Shown here: one piece after another, positions 1 to 5,306 of the stretch
Position numbering within the stretch: the stretch's first letter is position 1
Layout: each line of letters starts with the position of its first letter
Source of the DNA: Deltaproteobacteria bacterium
Lineage (GTDB): Bacteria; Bdellovibrionota_C; UBA2361; OMII01
Assembly (NCBI GenBank): GCA_023262305.1
Contig: JALRCK010000188.1
Coordinates: forward strand, 1-5,306
Reading direction: 5' to 3'
DNA: 5,306 nt
The notes under the pieces: model-generated
Database searches by the model: none
Told to the model about the DNA's origin: nothing
The model's input: the letters and a program-made list of their open reading frames with translations, nothing else
Program-made: the position numbers and the translations under genes

Positions 1-2
1 GG

Positions 3-146
3 CGCCACGTGATGTTCGATGAGCGCCCCCTGGTAGAGCTCCAGCAAGGGGAGATAGCAAACTGCTATATTCGGGCTCGCTCGTTCACTACGAGCTCCGG
101 AGATTTTGGAGGAAGGTTGCTTGCTGGACGAAGCATCCGGGTGTGA
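3..146 (+). CDS. C-terminal fragment of an unrecognised protein (left-truncated)
   Basis: This frame is open from the left edge and ends at TGA 144-146, giving 47 residues that finish in GGRLLAGRSIRV. The other two forward frames stop within the first 30 bases, so if the left edge is coding on this strand, this is the frame. The residue mix (DERPLVELQQGE, then a Ser/Thr/Gly-rich stretch) looks like an ordinary soluble protein. No family is recognised and no membrane segment is visible. A GTG at 9 and an ATG at 12 could start a peptide of 44-45 residues, but no clear Shine-Dalgarno precedes them, so a truncated longer gene is more likely. The stop lies 37 bases before the next start, so the two genes could be cotranscribed. 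It may still be a chance open frame. Confidence 0.4.
   Translation, partial: RHVMFDERPLVELQQGEIANCYIRARSFTTSSGDFGGRLLAGRSIRV
54..71 (+). promoter_or_regulatory. Candidate extended -10 promoter overlapped by an inverted repeat
   Basis: TGCTATATT at 63-71 fits an extended -10 element (TGn followed by a five-of-six match to TATAAT). No good -35 box is seen at normal spacing. The arms ATAGCA (54-59) and TGCTAT (63-68) form a perfect 6-bp inverted repeat with a 3-base spacer, and its right arm lies inside the -10. This layout would suit a repressor site over a promoter for the 775-residue gene, with a leader of about 105 bases. The element lies inside the left-edge reading frame and is a weak prediction. 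Confidence 0.28.
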
Positions 147-147
147 C

Positions 148-161
148 CGTTCGCGAGAACG
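148..161 (+). other. GNRA-tetraloop hairpin before the 775-residue gene
   Basis: CGTTC (148-152) pairs perfectly with GAACG (157-161) across a GCGA loop, a GNRA tetraloop. It starts one base after the upstream stop codon (144-146) and ends 11 bases before the GAGG ribosome-binding site. No T-run follows, so a classical intrinsic terminator is unlikely. It could protect mRNA ends or affect translation of the next gene, or be chance. Confidence 0.3.
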
Positions 162-183
162 CTGATGATTGCGAGGAAAGATA

Positions 184-2511
184 ATGTTCAATGAGCCAGG
201 GGGGGGGCCTGACCCAAAAGTGCGGCGCCCGCCTCATCCCAATCACCACAGCATACTAGACCAACCTTCAAGCTTTGTAGGTGACGTGATCTCTTATTTA
301 CGAGCCGCTAATACTCCGCTGGCAAGGAGACTGGCGGTAGAGATGGAGCGGCAAGGAGTTAATACTCCCCGAGAATTGGCATCGTTTGTTGAATCTCACA
401 ACGATTCATCCGCAAATGGTACTCTGACCGCAGTGTACCGAGATTTGTACCGGGTTTGTTCTGTGAACGAGCTGGCCGAGGGGCTACCGGCGCTCGTCTC
501 ATTGCTCCACAAGATTTTGATGGATGGGAAGAACCGCCGACACGACTCTAAGCTCAGCGATGTCCTTCACCAGCTGCTCGAGGCTCGGAGTGAGAATGAG
601 GAGAACGCCTCCAAGGTAGCTGAGGTGTTAACGGATCGAGAACGGCGGTTGCTTTCGCATGTTGTCAGCAACGCCAGCATCGAGCGAGATGGTTACCTTC
701 AATCGATAGAGATGTTGTGCGAGCTCTACCCTGACACAAGATCGCTCGAAAGCTTTCTGTGCGCTGTTGCCCGAATTGGTTCTAGCGCAGTGGATGGGCA
801 GACACGTGGTATGACGTTGCGCTGTGTCTCCGCGATTGCTGCTGCCTCATTCGCGGAGGCTTTTCAGTATCTTGCTCTCGCGTTGTGTGACTCTTCGCGG
901 TCAGAGTGGAATCTCTCGGTAGACTTGGTGGCCCAGGCGCTTCGTGACAGCGCTCGAAAGAATTCCGCGCTTTTGGGTTCGTTCTTATGTTCAAAGCAGC
1001 GAGCGCTTGAGGTCTTCGCGTTGAAGGTGACCATCTTCGCGGGTGCGGAGAGTGACGCCGAGATATATGAGTCAGATGGTACGCCCTTACCTAGAGAGAA
1101 GAGAGCGGAATTGGCTGGCTGTATTCATGCGGCGTTTCTAACCGACTCCGCTCATTTGTTGGAAATTCCGAGAGAGCTCGCTCTCGCAGCTCTCGCCTCC
1201 ATCTCACCCCGTTCAGAGGATGTCGAGCTAGCGCGACGGGAGATACAGAAGATGTTAGAGGATAAATTACGGCCTTCTGCGGAGTTGTGTCTAAGCGTTG
1301 TAAACGGTGCGGAGCGAGTGAGCGATGTTACGGCGCTCCAACCGTTTTTGCCCCTCGATGTGCCAATCAAGAGAAGGCTGGGTTTAACAGTTTATCGACC
1401 CTTCGGAATCCGTCCAGAACTCTCAAGCCCACCACTGGCCCAGCAAGATTTTGAGGATTTGGCGTTTGACATAGCGCAGGCCACAGACTTCAACGACGTG
1501 TTGATAATATGTCGCGATTACGCTGTGAGCCCTGATTCTGAGAGGCACGTACCCCGGCCACTTCATTCACTCACGCTCTTCGAATCACTGTCTACAGCGG
1601 AAAGTTTCTTGAACTATTATGAACAGCTGTGCGTGAAGGGTCCTCAAAGTTTTGCGGTTAAGCTGTTTCCCGAGTTTCTCTCGGCGTTGGCGTGCGTCGG
1701 CGACCTTGCAAGAGACTTCTCCGATCGGGACGAGGAGGCTGCGGCACATTCTGGAGCTGGGTATGCCTTGGAGTCTATGAGATATCTCTCCAAGATGCTT
1801 GCAACCTATCCGAAGTATATTCCACTAGCCACTTCGCGCCTGAATGACTCCGATAAGGAGTTCCTCGCAGAAATGCCTGCCGAGTACCAAGCGGAGGCTG
1901 ACCTGACTCTGGCGACCTACGAACTGCGAGCCGCGTTTCAGGGAGCGATATCGAGGGATCCGTTGCAGTGGCAGAGGGACATTGTAGAGTGGTGGGGTGC
2001 GTTGGACCCCTTGGTCGCAGAAGCTATTGATTCTGATGCCCTTGCGCGCGTTTCGGCTATCTCCGAAATGAGGAGCAGAGGGTCGGCGATGAAGCTTTTA
2101 AAGTTGGTGCCCTTGGGGAGAAAAAAAATTGACCGCAAGTTATTCAGTGCTTTCGCCCATGGGCTGACATTTCAGAGAGGTGTATCGGAGAGCATCCTAC
2201 AGTTGGTTGAATCTGAGTGTGGTTTTGATCGGGCCAGAGGTTTTTTTCTAGCGCAGCTGTTGCCTGAGTCGCTGTATCACCACCACGGTAAGCGCGTCCT
2301 CGAGATTGCGGAGGAGTCGCTGTCTGAACCGGGAGCGCTCTCCCTAGACGCTGTTTGCACCCTCGGATCGCGTTCGCTCAGTCCAAACCGCGCCCTAGCT
2401 CTTCTCAAGAGTAAAGCGGCGATCGGAGTAGATGAAGCGCTCCATACCGTAACGACGACATCGGCGGCCGCTCAGATCCTGAGCCGTCTCAAGTCACCTG
2501 ACGGTGGTTAA
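184..2511 (+). CDS. Hypothetical 775-residue helical protein with an N-terminal poly-G tract
   Basis: The ATG at 184 is chosen because GAGGAAAG at 173-180 puts a GAGG core seven bases before it. The in-frame TTG at 169 would place that Shine-Dalgarno inside the gene. The product is 775 residues and I recognise no family. After a flexible Gly/Pro/His-rich N-terminus (to about residue 25), the chain is a series of amphipathic helices rich in Leu, Ala, Glu and Arg, resembling a HEAT/ARM-type alpha solenoid. That is a judgement by eye, not a domain match. There is no signal peptide, membrane helix, Walker motif or obvious catalytic motif. Local landmarks are a tryptophan cluster at residues 596-604 and His-His-His at 699-701. 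Protein scaffolding or binding in the cytoplasm is the most reasonable guess. The G9 run at codons 6-8 makes it a candidate on/off gene. It is followed by a CYTH-like gene and an ABC exporter on the same strand. Confidence 0.85.
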   Translation: MFNEPGGGPDPKVRRPPHPNHHSILDQPSSFVGDVISYLRAANTPLARRLAVEMERQGVNTPRELASFVESHNDSSANGTLTAVYRDLYRVCSVNELAEGLPALVSLLHKILMDGKNRRHDSKLSDVLHQLLEARSENEENASKVAEVLTDRERRLLSHVVSNASIERDGYLQSIEMLCELYPDTRSLESFLCAVARIGSSAVDGQTRGMTLRCVSAIAAASFAEAFQYLALALCDSSRSEWNLSVDLVAQALRDSARKNSALLGSFLCSKQRALEVFALKVTIFAGAESDAEIYESDGTPLPREKRAELAGCIHAAFLTDSAHLLEIPRELALAALASISPRSEDVELARREIQKMLEDKLRPSAELCLSVVNGAERVSDVTALQPFLPLDVPIKRRLGLTVYRPFGIRPELSSPPLAQQDFEDLAFDIAQATDFNDVLIICRDYAVSPDSERHVPRPLHSLTLFESLSTAESFLNYYEQLCVKGPQSFAVKLFPEFLSALACVGDLARDFSDRDEEAAAHSGAGYALESMRYLSKMLATYPKYIPLATSRLNDSDKEFLAEMPAEYQAEADLTLATYELRAAFQGAISRDPLQWQRDIVEWWGALDPLVAEAIDSDALARVSAISEMRSRGSAMKLLKLVPLGRKKIDRKLFSAFAHGLTFQRGVSESILQLVESECGFDRARGFFLAQLLPESLYHHHGKRVLEIAEESLSEPGALSLDAVCTLGSRSLSPNRALALLKSKAAIGVDEALHTVTTTSAAAQILSRLKSPDGG
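199..207 (+). repeat. Poly-G tract (G9) inside the start of the 775-residue gene
   Basis: Nine consecutive G encode Gly6-Gly8, 12 bases after the end of the start codon. Losing one G moves reading into a frame that stops at TAG 257-259 (24 residues). Gaining one stops at TGA 210-212 (9 residues). In the given sequence the gene is in frame, hence ON. Runs of this length near a start codon are the classic form of a slipped-strand contingency locus. Confidence 0.85.
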
Positions 2512-2534
2512 GAAGAGATGCTCGCGTGATGTGG

Positions 2535-2558
2535 TCCCCGCAAGGGGAAGGAATCCCC
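2535..2558 (+). other. Two overlapping, mutually exclusive hairpins after the 775-residue gene
   Basis: TCCCC (2535-2539) pairs with GGGGA (2544-2548) across a GCAA tetraloop. The same GGGGA can instead pair with TCCCC at 2554-2558 across a five-base loop. Only one can form at a time. They begin 24 bases after the stop codon of the 775-residue gene. No T-run follows on the + strand, so factor-independent termination is poorly supported. 3'-end protection, a weak attenuator or chance are all possible. Confidence 0.35.
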
Positions 2559-2612
2559 AAGAGGTTAGTTGTTAATGGGGCAAAGGATGCGTTTGTAATA
2601 CTCCTACTGAGG

Positions 2613-2642
2613 CTGACGTTCAGGCAGGGTTGTGCTGATAAT
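2613..2642 (+). promoter_or_regulatory. Candidate sigma70-type promoter for the CYTH-like gene
   Basis: CTGACG (2613-2618, four of six matches to TTGACA) and GATAAT (2637-2642, five of six to TATAAT) are separated by 18 bases. Transcription from about 2649 would give a leader of about 140 bases containing the inverted repeat at 2732-2761 and the poly-G tract at 2770-2779. The gap between the two genes is long enough to need its own promoter, but this is pattern matching only. Confidence 0.33.
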
Positions 2643-2731
2643 GGCTAGACTATCGCGCGTATGTTGGTAGATCCACGCATGTTTGCCAAATTGTTCTCTC
2701 GGAAATATCCTCTCCCGCTTTGGTGTTTCGT

Positions 2732-2761
2732 TTGAGAGCGACCTTAGGGTAGCACTCTCAA
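2732..2761 (+). promoter_or_regulatory. 7-bp inverted repeat just upstream of the G10 tract
   Basis: TTGAGAG (2732-2738) and CTCTCAA (2755-2761) are exact reverse complements with 16 bases between them. The right arm ends eight bases before the poly-G run and next to GGAG (2763-2766). As RNA it would be a hairpin abutting the ribosome-binding region. As DNA it could be an operator. No T-run follows, so it is not a normal terminator. Confidence 0.4.
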
Positions 2762-2769
2762 CGGAGTAA

Positions 2770-2779
2770 GGGGGGGGGG
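2770..2779 (+). repeat. Poly-G tract (G10) at the ribosome-binding site of the CYTH-like gene
   Basis: Ten consecutive G end eight bases before ATG 2788. With the preceding TAA (2767-2769) they form TAAGGGGG, close to the consensus TAAGGAGG, whose 3' end lies 13 bases from the ATG. The rest of the run therefore acts as an adjustable spacer, while any GGGG within the run could also pair with the anti-Shine-Dalgarno. Length changes here would tune translation rather than shift a frame, because TAG at 2782-2784 blocks read-in in the frame of the gene. Confidence 0.8.
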
Positions 2780-2787
2780 CATAGGCT

Positions 2788-3378
2788 ATGTCGACTAAGA
2801 CTTCATGCGAGGGTGTGTTAGGGGGCACGGTATCTTTCTCAGCTGATGCGGGACAATCGGGAATTCGGATTGGGAGAAAGTGGTTGGTCGCTGAGGTGCC
2901 GCGAGGGGTTATCTCTTCGTCGGTCTATAGAATCGAGCAGGGCTATCTTAGCATGTCTGCTATTGGCGTAGAGATGAGGGTCCGGAGGAAGATAGACGTA
3001 AGCAACAACAAGCTCCGCGGCCACTTTCTGACTATCACACGAGCAAACGGTACAGCTCCCACCGAGGTAACTATCGATATCTCAGAGGCTCAGTTCGACA
3101 TGCTTTGGCCGGCGACCGAGGGGAATCAGCTAGAGAAGCTAAGCTTAAGGATTCGTCACGGAGACCACACTATAAAGCTAGCTGTATTTTGTGGGGAGCT
3201 CCATGGATTGCTTTTGGCTGAAGTGGATTTCTCGTCGGAGTCAGAGGCACAATCTTTCAGCCCACCACAGTGGTTTGGTAGAGAGGTCACCGGCGCTCCC
3301 GACTATAGAGATCGGGTATTGGCTTCACCGGAAGGGGGTCGCGGCTTTTCTCCGGAGTGCGCGGTCAGCACGCTTTGA
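2788..3378 (+). CDS. CYTH-fold (triphosphate tunnel) protein with degenerate active site
   Basis: CYTH proteins fold into a beta-barrel tunnel that binds triphosphates; members include class IV adenylyl cyclases, thiamine triphosphatases and inorganic triphosphatases. This 196-residue product matches along nearly the whole domain (about residues 25-180): IGRKWLV (28-34), IEQGYLS (49-55), RVRR (64-67), HFLTI (79-83), LEK (115-117), VFCGELHGLLLAEVDF (133-148) and PPQWFGREVT (159-168). The length is normal for a single CYTH domain. However, the ExExK signature reads R27-x-G29-x-K31, the usual Lys after LTI is Thr84, the Arg of the central R.E.E strand is lost (only E93 kept), and the acidic residues before the VF strand are K130 and A132. 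Arg64/Arg66, Lys117 and Glu145 remain. It is probably cytoplasmic and a binder or inactive relative rather than a standard triphosphatase or cyclase, which is inference. Translation starts just after a G10 tract, and an ABC exporter gene follows. Confidence 0.85.
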   Translation: MSTKTSCEGVLGGTVSFSADAGQSGIRIGRKWLVAEVPRGVISSSVYRIEQGYLSMSAIGVEMRVRRKIDVSNNKLRGHFLTITRANGTAPTEVTIDISEAQFDMLWPATEGNQLEKLSLRIRHGDHTIKLAVFCGELHGLLLAEVDFSSESEAQSFSPPQWFGREVTGAPDYRDRVLASPEGGRGFSPECAVSTL

Positions 3379-3484
3379 GGCGCAGACCGTCTCTCAAGGC
3401 ACTGACTCGTTGGTCGTGTTAACTGAAGAGAGAGCTGCGAGCGTTACTCCGCGGTGGCGGCTCTTACATGGTTGATGTGGAGAG

Positions 3485-3512
3485 TTGGTAGGCAACGTAC
3501 GGTGGTTATAGT
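3485..3512 (+). promoter_or_regulatory. Candidate promoter close to the ABC transporter start
   Basis: TTGGTA (3485-3490, four of six to TTGACA) and TATAGT (3507-3512, five of six to TATAAT) are 16 bases apart. Transcription would begin near 3518-3520, almost at the GTG (3518) and ATG (3527) start candidates. The mRNA would then be leaderless or nearly so. That could explain why no strong Shine-Dalgarno precedes either codon. It is a moderate to weak match. Confidence 0.3.
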
Positions 3513-3526
3513 TCAGCGTGTTAGGT

Positions 3527-5306
3527 ATGGTACAACCAGGCGTTTCTAATAGCGGTTTGAACGCGTCAGACAAGGGCGTTGTATCGAGAATCGATCTCGG
3601 AACATTGACGTTGACAATTACTAACTTGCAGCCTGTTGCCCGTACCGCTGAGGCAGATGAGGGCATCACTCTCTCCGCTGGAAGCCCCCTGGCTGAGCCG
3701 GGTTTAGACATGCTGAATACCTCATTCATCGGCAATCCAGGCACCATCGTGGCGACCCACCCGGGTGAAAAGCGTATGGGAGGGACCACGAGGATTGAAT
3801 ACCCTGCAGTGCACGTTCCCCCAAGAGCGACAGCTGTGACCCTGGAGGCTGTTCAGCCGGCTTCACGATCTATCCCTACCGAGCAAGAGATCGATAGAGT
3901 GTTGGAGGGGGTTCAAAAACATCGAAGTTCTTTTGGGGATTACGTAACGGTAGTTAGAGAGATGTTGTCGATAGAGCCTATGTTATGGGTACAGCGATTC
4001 GCGCTTACCGCTCTTGGAGCGACATGTGTATCAGTATCAACCTTCGCTTTTTCTGAGACGGTCTCTCTGATTGGCGAGTCCGCTGGGTTTGGGGCTCGGC
4101 AACTCAGTGATGAGACGGGAGGACGTGTTTTTGGATATTTTGCGGCGAGCGTAAGCTTATGGTGTCTTTATTACTTCGCGCAGTATCTAGGAGACCTGCT
4201 TACCGCCCGGCAACAGCACGTGGTCGATCTGCGAGTTTCGAGCGATGTTGACCAATTGGTTGGGCAACTTCCGGAGCAGGTGCGCGAACGACAGCCCGCC
4301 GCCGAGTTGATCGGGGCAGTCAAGAACACCCAAAAATCTGCGCAGGAATTGGTCAGCGGTGTTATCAGCCTTGGTCAGCAAGTCGGGGAGATGTTGGTGA
4401 CTACTGCTGGGATGGTTATCAGCGGAGTGAGTTTTGGCGTCGTGCCGATCTTTATAAGTGGTTACTTGCGATACCGAAGCGCGCTGAGGATCTCAGCAAG
4501 AGAGGTGGATGCTGAGAATCAGGCTGCCCCAGTCGATTTGCTGGTCGAGGATGGTGAAGGCATGCTGGGTCATAAAGCGAGTGTATCCATCTTACAAGTA
4601 TGTGGCTGCTATGAGCGGGTGGCACGTTATGTTGCCAAGTGGAGAGCCGAGTCAGGCGCAGTGCGTCTCAAGGCGGTTGAGAGGAACGAGCTCGACCAGC
4701 TTGTTACCGATTTTCTTCTTGAGACCCCCGTTGTTGGAGCCAGCCTCTACTTCATACTGCGGTGGTGGAACGGGGAGATATCGTCGTCGTGGTGTATATG
4801 GCTGTTGATGTCGGCTTGGTCATTACGAGATAACATAAGTGAAATAGGCTCTCTTCTCAGCGCTCAAGTGACAGATCTGGCTCTTAGTTCGAAGCGTTTG
4901 GTCTTGCATCAGATGGCGGATCGCTGGGGGGATAATCGAGCAACAGTCGAGCTTTCTGAAGCCCCGAGTATCGAATTCCAAGACGTTCGTCTGAGGCGCC
5001 CTGGTCTGTCGCGTGACACATTAAAGGGAATAAAACTGCAGATTTCGGCCGGGGAGACGGTCGCTGTTCTAGGAGAAAACGGGGTCGGCAAATCTTCTCT
5101 CATCGGGCTGTTGCTCGGTCGTATCTTACCTACTTCGGGGGATGTGGCAGTTGGAGGTTTCAACACGCGAAAGTACAAAATACGTCCTGGTGTTTTGGAT
5201 CAGAGTTTTACTCTCATGCCTGGGCTTACGGTGCGGGAAAATATAGCTCTCCTCAGTGCAGATGAATCAGCCATGACTTCCGACGAGGCTGTGCAATTTT
5301 TAGGTG
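3527..5306 (+). CDS. ABC exporter half transporter, membrane plus ATPase domain (right-truncated)
   Basis: The frame is open from a stop at 3509-3511 to the right edge (593 residues seen). Residues 1-150 are a soluble, Thr/Pro/Gly-rich extension. Next come exporter-type membrane helices near 157-177, 201-223, 289-312 (probably a TM3/TM4 hairpin), 393-413 and 421-437. Between them is a long cytoplasmic stretch with a half-transporter pattern (DLRVSSDVDQLVGQLPEQ, 233-250). The ATPase domain starts near 481 (IEFQDVRLRRPG), with Walker A GENGVGKSS at 516-524 (Lys522) and a Q-loop at Gln559 before MPGLTVRENIALL. The signature, Walker B and H-loop lie beyond the edge. It would work as a homodimer or with a second half transporter, exporting an unknown cargo by ATP hydrolysis. 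The extension has no cysteine before Cys167, so it is not a C39 bacteriocin-leader peptidase. The start is uncertain: GTG 3518 and ATG 3527 lack a good Shine-Dalgarno, whereas ATG 3776 (residue 84) has GGTGA seven bases before it. Confidence 0.88.
   Translation, partial: MVQPGVSNSGLNASDKGVVSRIDLGTLTLTITNLQPVARTAEADEGITLSAGSPLAEPGLDMLNTSFIGNPGTIVATHPGEKRMGGTTRIEYPAVHVPPRATAVTLEAVQPASRSIPTEQEIDRVLEGVQKHRSSFGDYVTVVREMLSIEPMLWVQRFALTALGATCVSVSTFAFSETVSLIGESAGFGARQLSDETGGRVFGYFAASVSLWCLYYFAQYLGDLLTARQQHVVDLRVSSDVDQLVGQLPEQVRERQPAAELIGAVKNTQKSAQELVSGVISLGQQVGEMLVTTAGMVISGVSFGVVPIFISGYLRYRSALRISAREVDAENQAAPVDLLVEDGEGMLGHKASVSILQVCGCYERVARYVAKWRAESGAVRLKAVERNELDQLVTDFLLETPVVGASLYFILRWWNGEISSSWCIWLLMSAWSLRDNISEIGSLLSAQVTDLALSSKRLVLHQMADRWGDNRATVELSEAPSIEFQDVRLRRPGLSRDTLKGIKLQISAGETVAVLGENGVGKSSLIGLLLGRILPTSGDVAVGGFNTRKYKIRPGVLDQSFTLMPGLTVRENIALLSADESAMTSDEAVQFLG

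Noticed and set aside
2531..2558. Resemblance of the GTGGTCCCCGCA stretch to type I-E CRISPR repeats
   Set aside because: It occurs only once, with no second copy at spacer distance and no cas-like gene in the window. The similarity is explained by the short C/G-run hairpins.
2604..2828. Minus-strand 74-residue frame across the gap and G10 tract
   Set aside because: It has a GTG start with a weak ribosome-binding site and no recognisable pattern. It overlaps the CYTH start and the homopolymer, so it looks like a chance opening.
3379..3415. Terminator after the CYTH-like gene, using TTGAG (3375-3379) and CTCAA (3393-3397)
   Set aside because: The stem is only five bases, the left arm overlaps the stop codon and no T-run follows.
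3191..3475. Forward 94-residue frame overlapping the end of the CYTH-like gene
   Set aside because: It starts inside a well-supported CYTH domain in another frame and its Arg/Trp/Ser-rich residues look like an out-of-frame reading. The CYTH domain already ends properly at 3378, so no frameshifted continuation is needed.
3394..3789. Minus-strand 131-residue frame opposite the gap and exporter start
   Set aside because: It has no family resemblance, and the + strand exporter frame is continuous through most of it.
3527..3976. C39 leader-peptidase domain at the exporter N-terminus
   Set aside because: The region has no cysteine and none of the C39 active-site pattern; only its length is similar.
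4509..4808. Forward 99-residue frame within the exporter
   Set aside because: It is out of frame with the continuous exporter reading frame and is Arg/Pro-rich in the way shadow frames usually are.
4909..5178. Minus-strand 89-residue frame opposite the ATPase domain
   Set aside because: The + strand here encodes a clear Walker A and Q-loop, so the minus frame is a shadow.

Overview
This is a bacterial window of moderate, slightly GC-rich composition. Every supportable gene is on the + strand. No rRNA, tRNA, CRISPR array, transposase or integrase is visible. The taxon cannot be fixed from the sequence. The compact layout, a possible near-leaderless start and the long runs of G would fit several groups, including actinobacteria, Neisseria-like proteobacteria or treponemes, and I do not choose among them.

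Layout. (a) 3-146: an open frame entering from the left edge, probably the C-terminal end of an unrecognised protein. (b) 184-2511: a 775-residue, soluble, almost wholly helical protein of unknown function. A run of nine G lies five codons after its start. (c) 2512-2787: a 276-base gap with two overlapping alternative hairpins, a candidate sigma70-type promoter, a 7-bp inverted repeat, and a run of ten G at the ribosome-binding position of the next gene. (d) 2788-3378: a CYTH-fold (triphosphate tunnel) protein that keeps the fold but has lost much of the catalytic signature. (e) 3379-3526: a short gap with a candidate promoter. (f) 3527 to the right edge: an exporter-type ABC half transporter with fused membrane and ATPase domains, cut after the Q-loop.

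The most notable feature is that two consecutive genes each carry a long poly-G tract where slippage would change expression. Gaining or losing one G in the first tract truncates the 775-residue protein to 9 or 24 residues. Changing the second tract alters the Shine-Dalgarno element or its spacing for the CYTH gene. With the exporter beside them, this looks like a phase-variable gene set around a transporter and a probably non-catalytic triphosphate-binding protein. The shared function is inference, and the cargo, signal and role are unknown. The genes could form one operon with internal promoters or be separately expressed.
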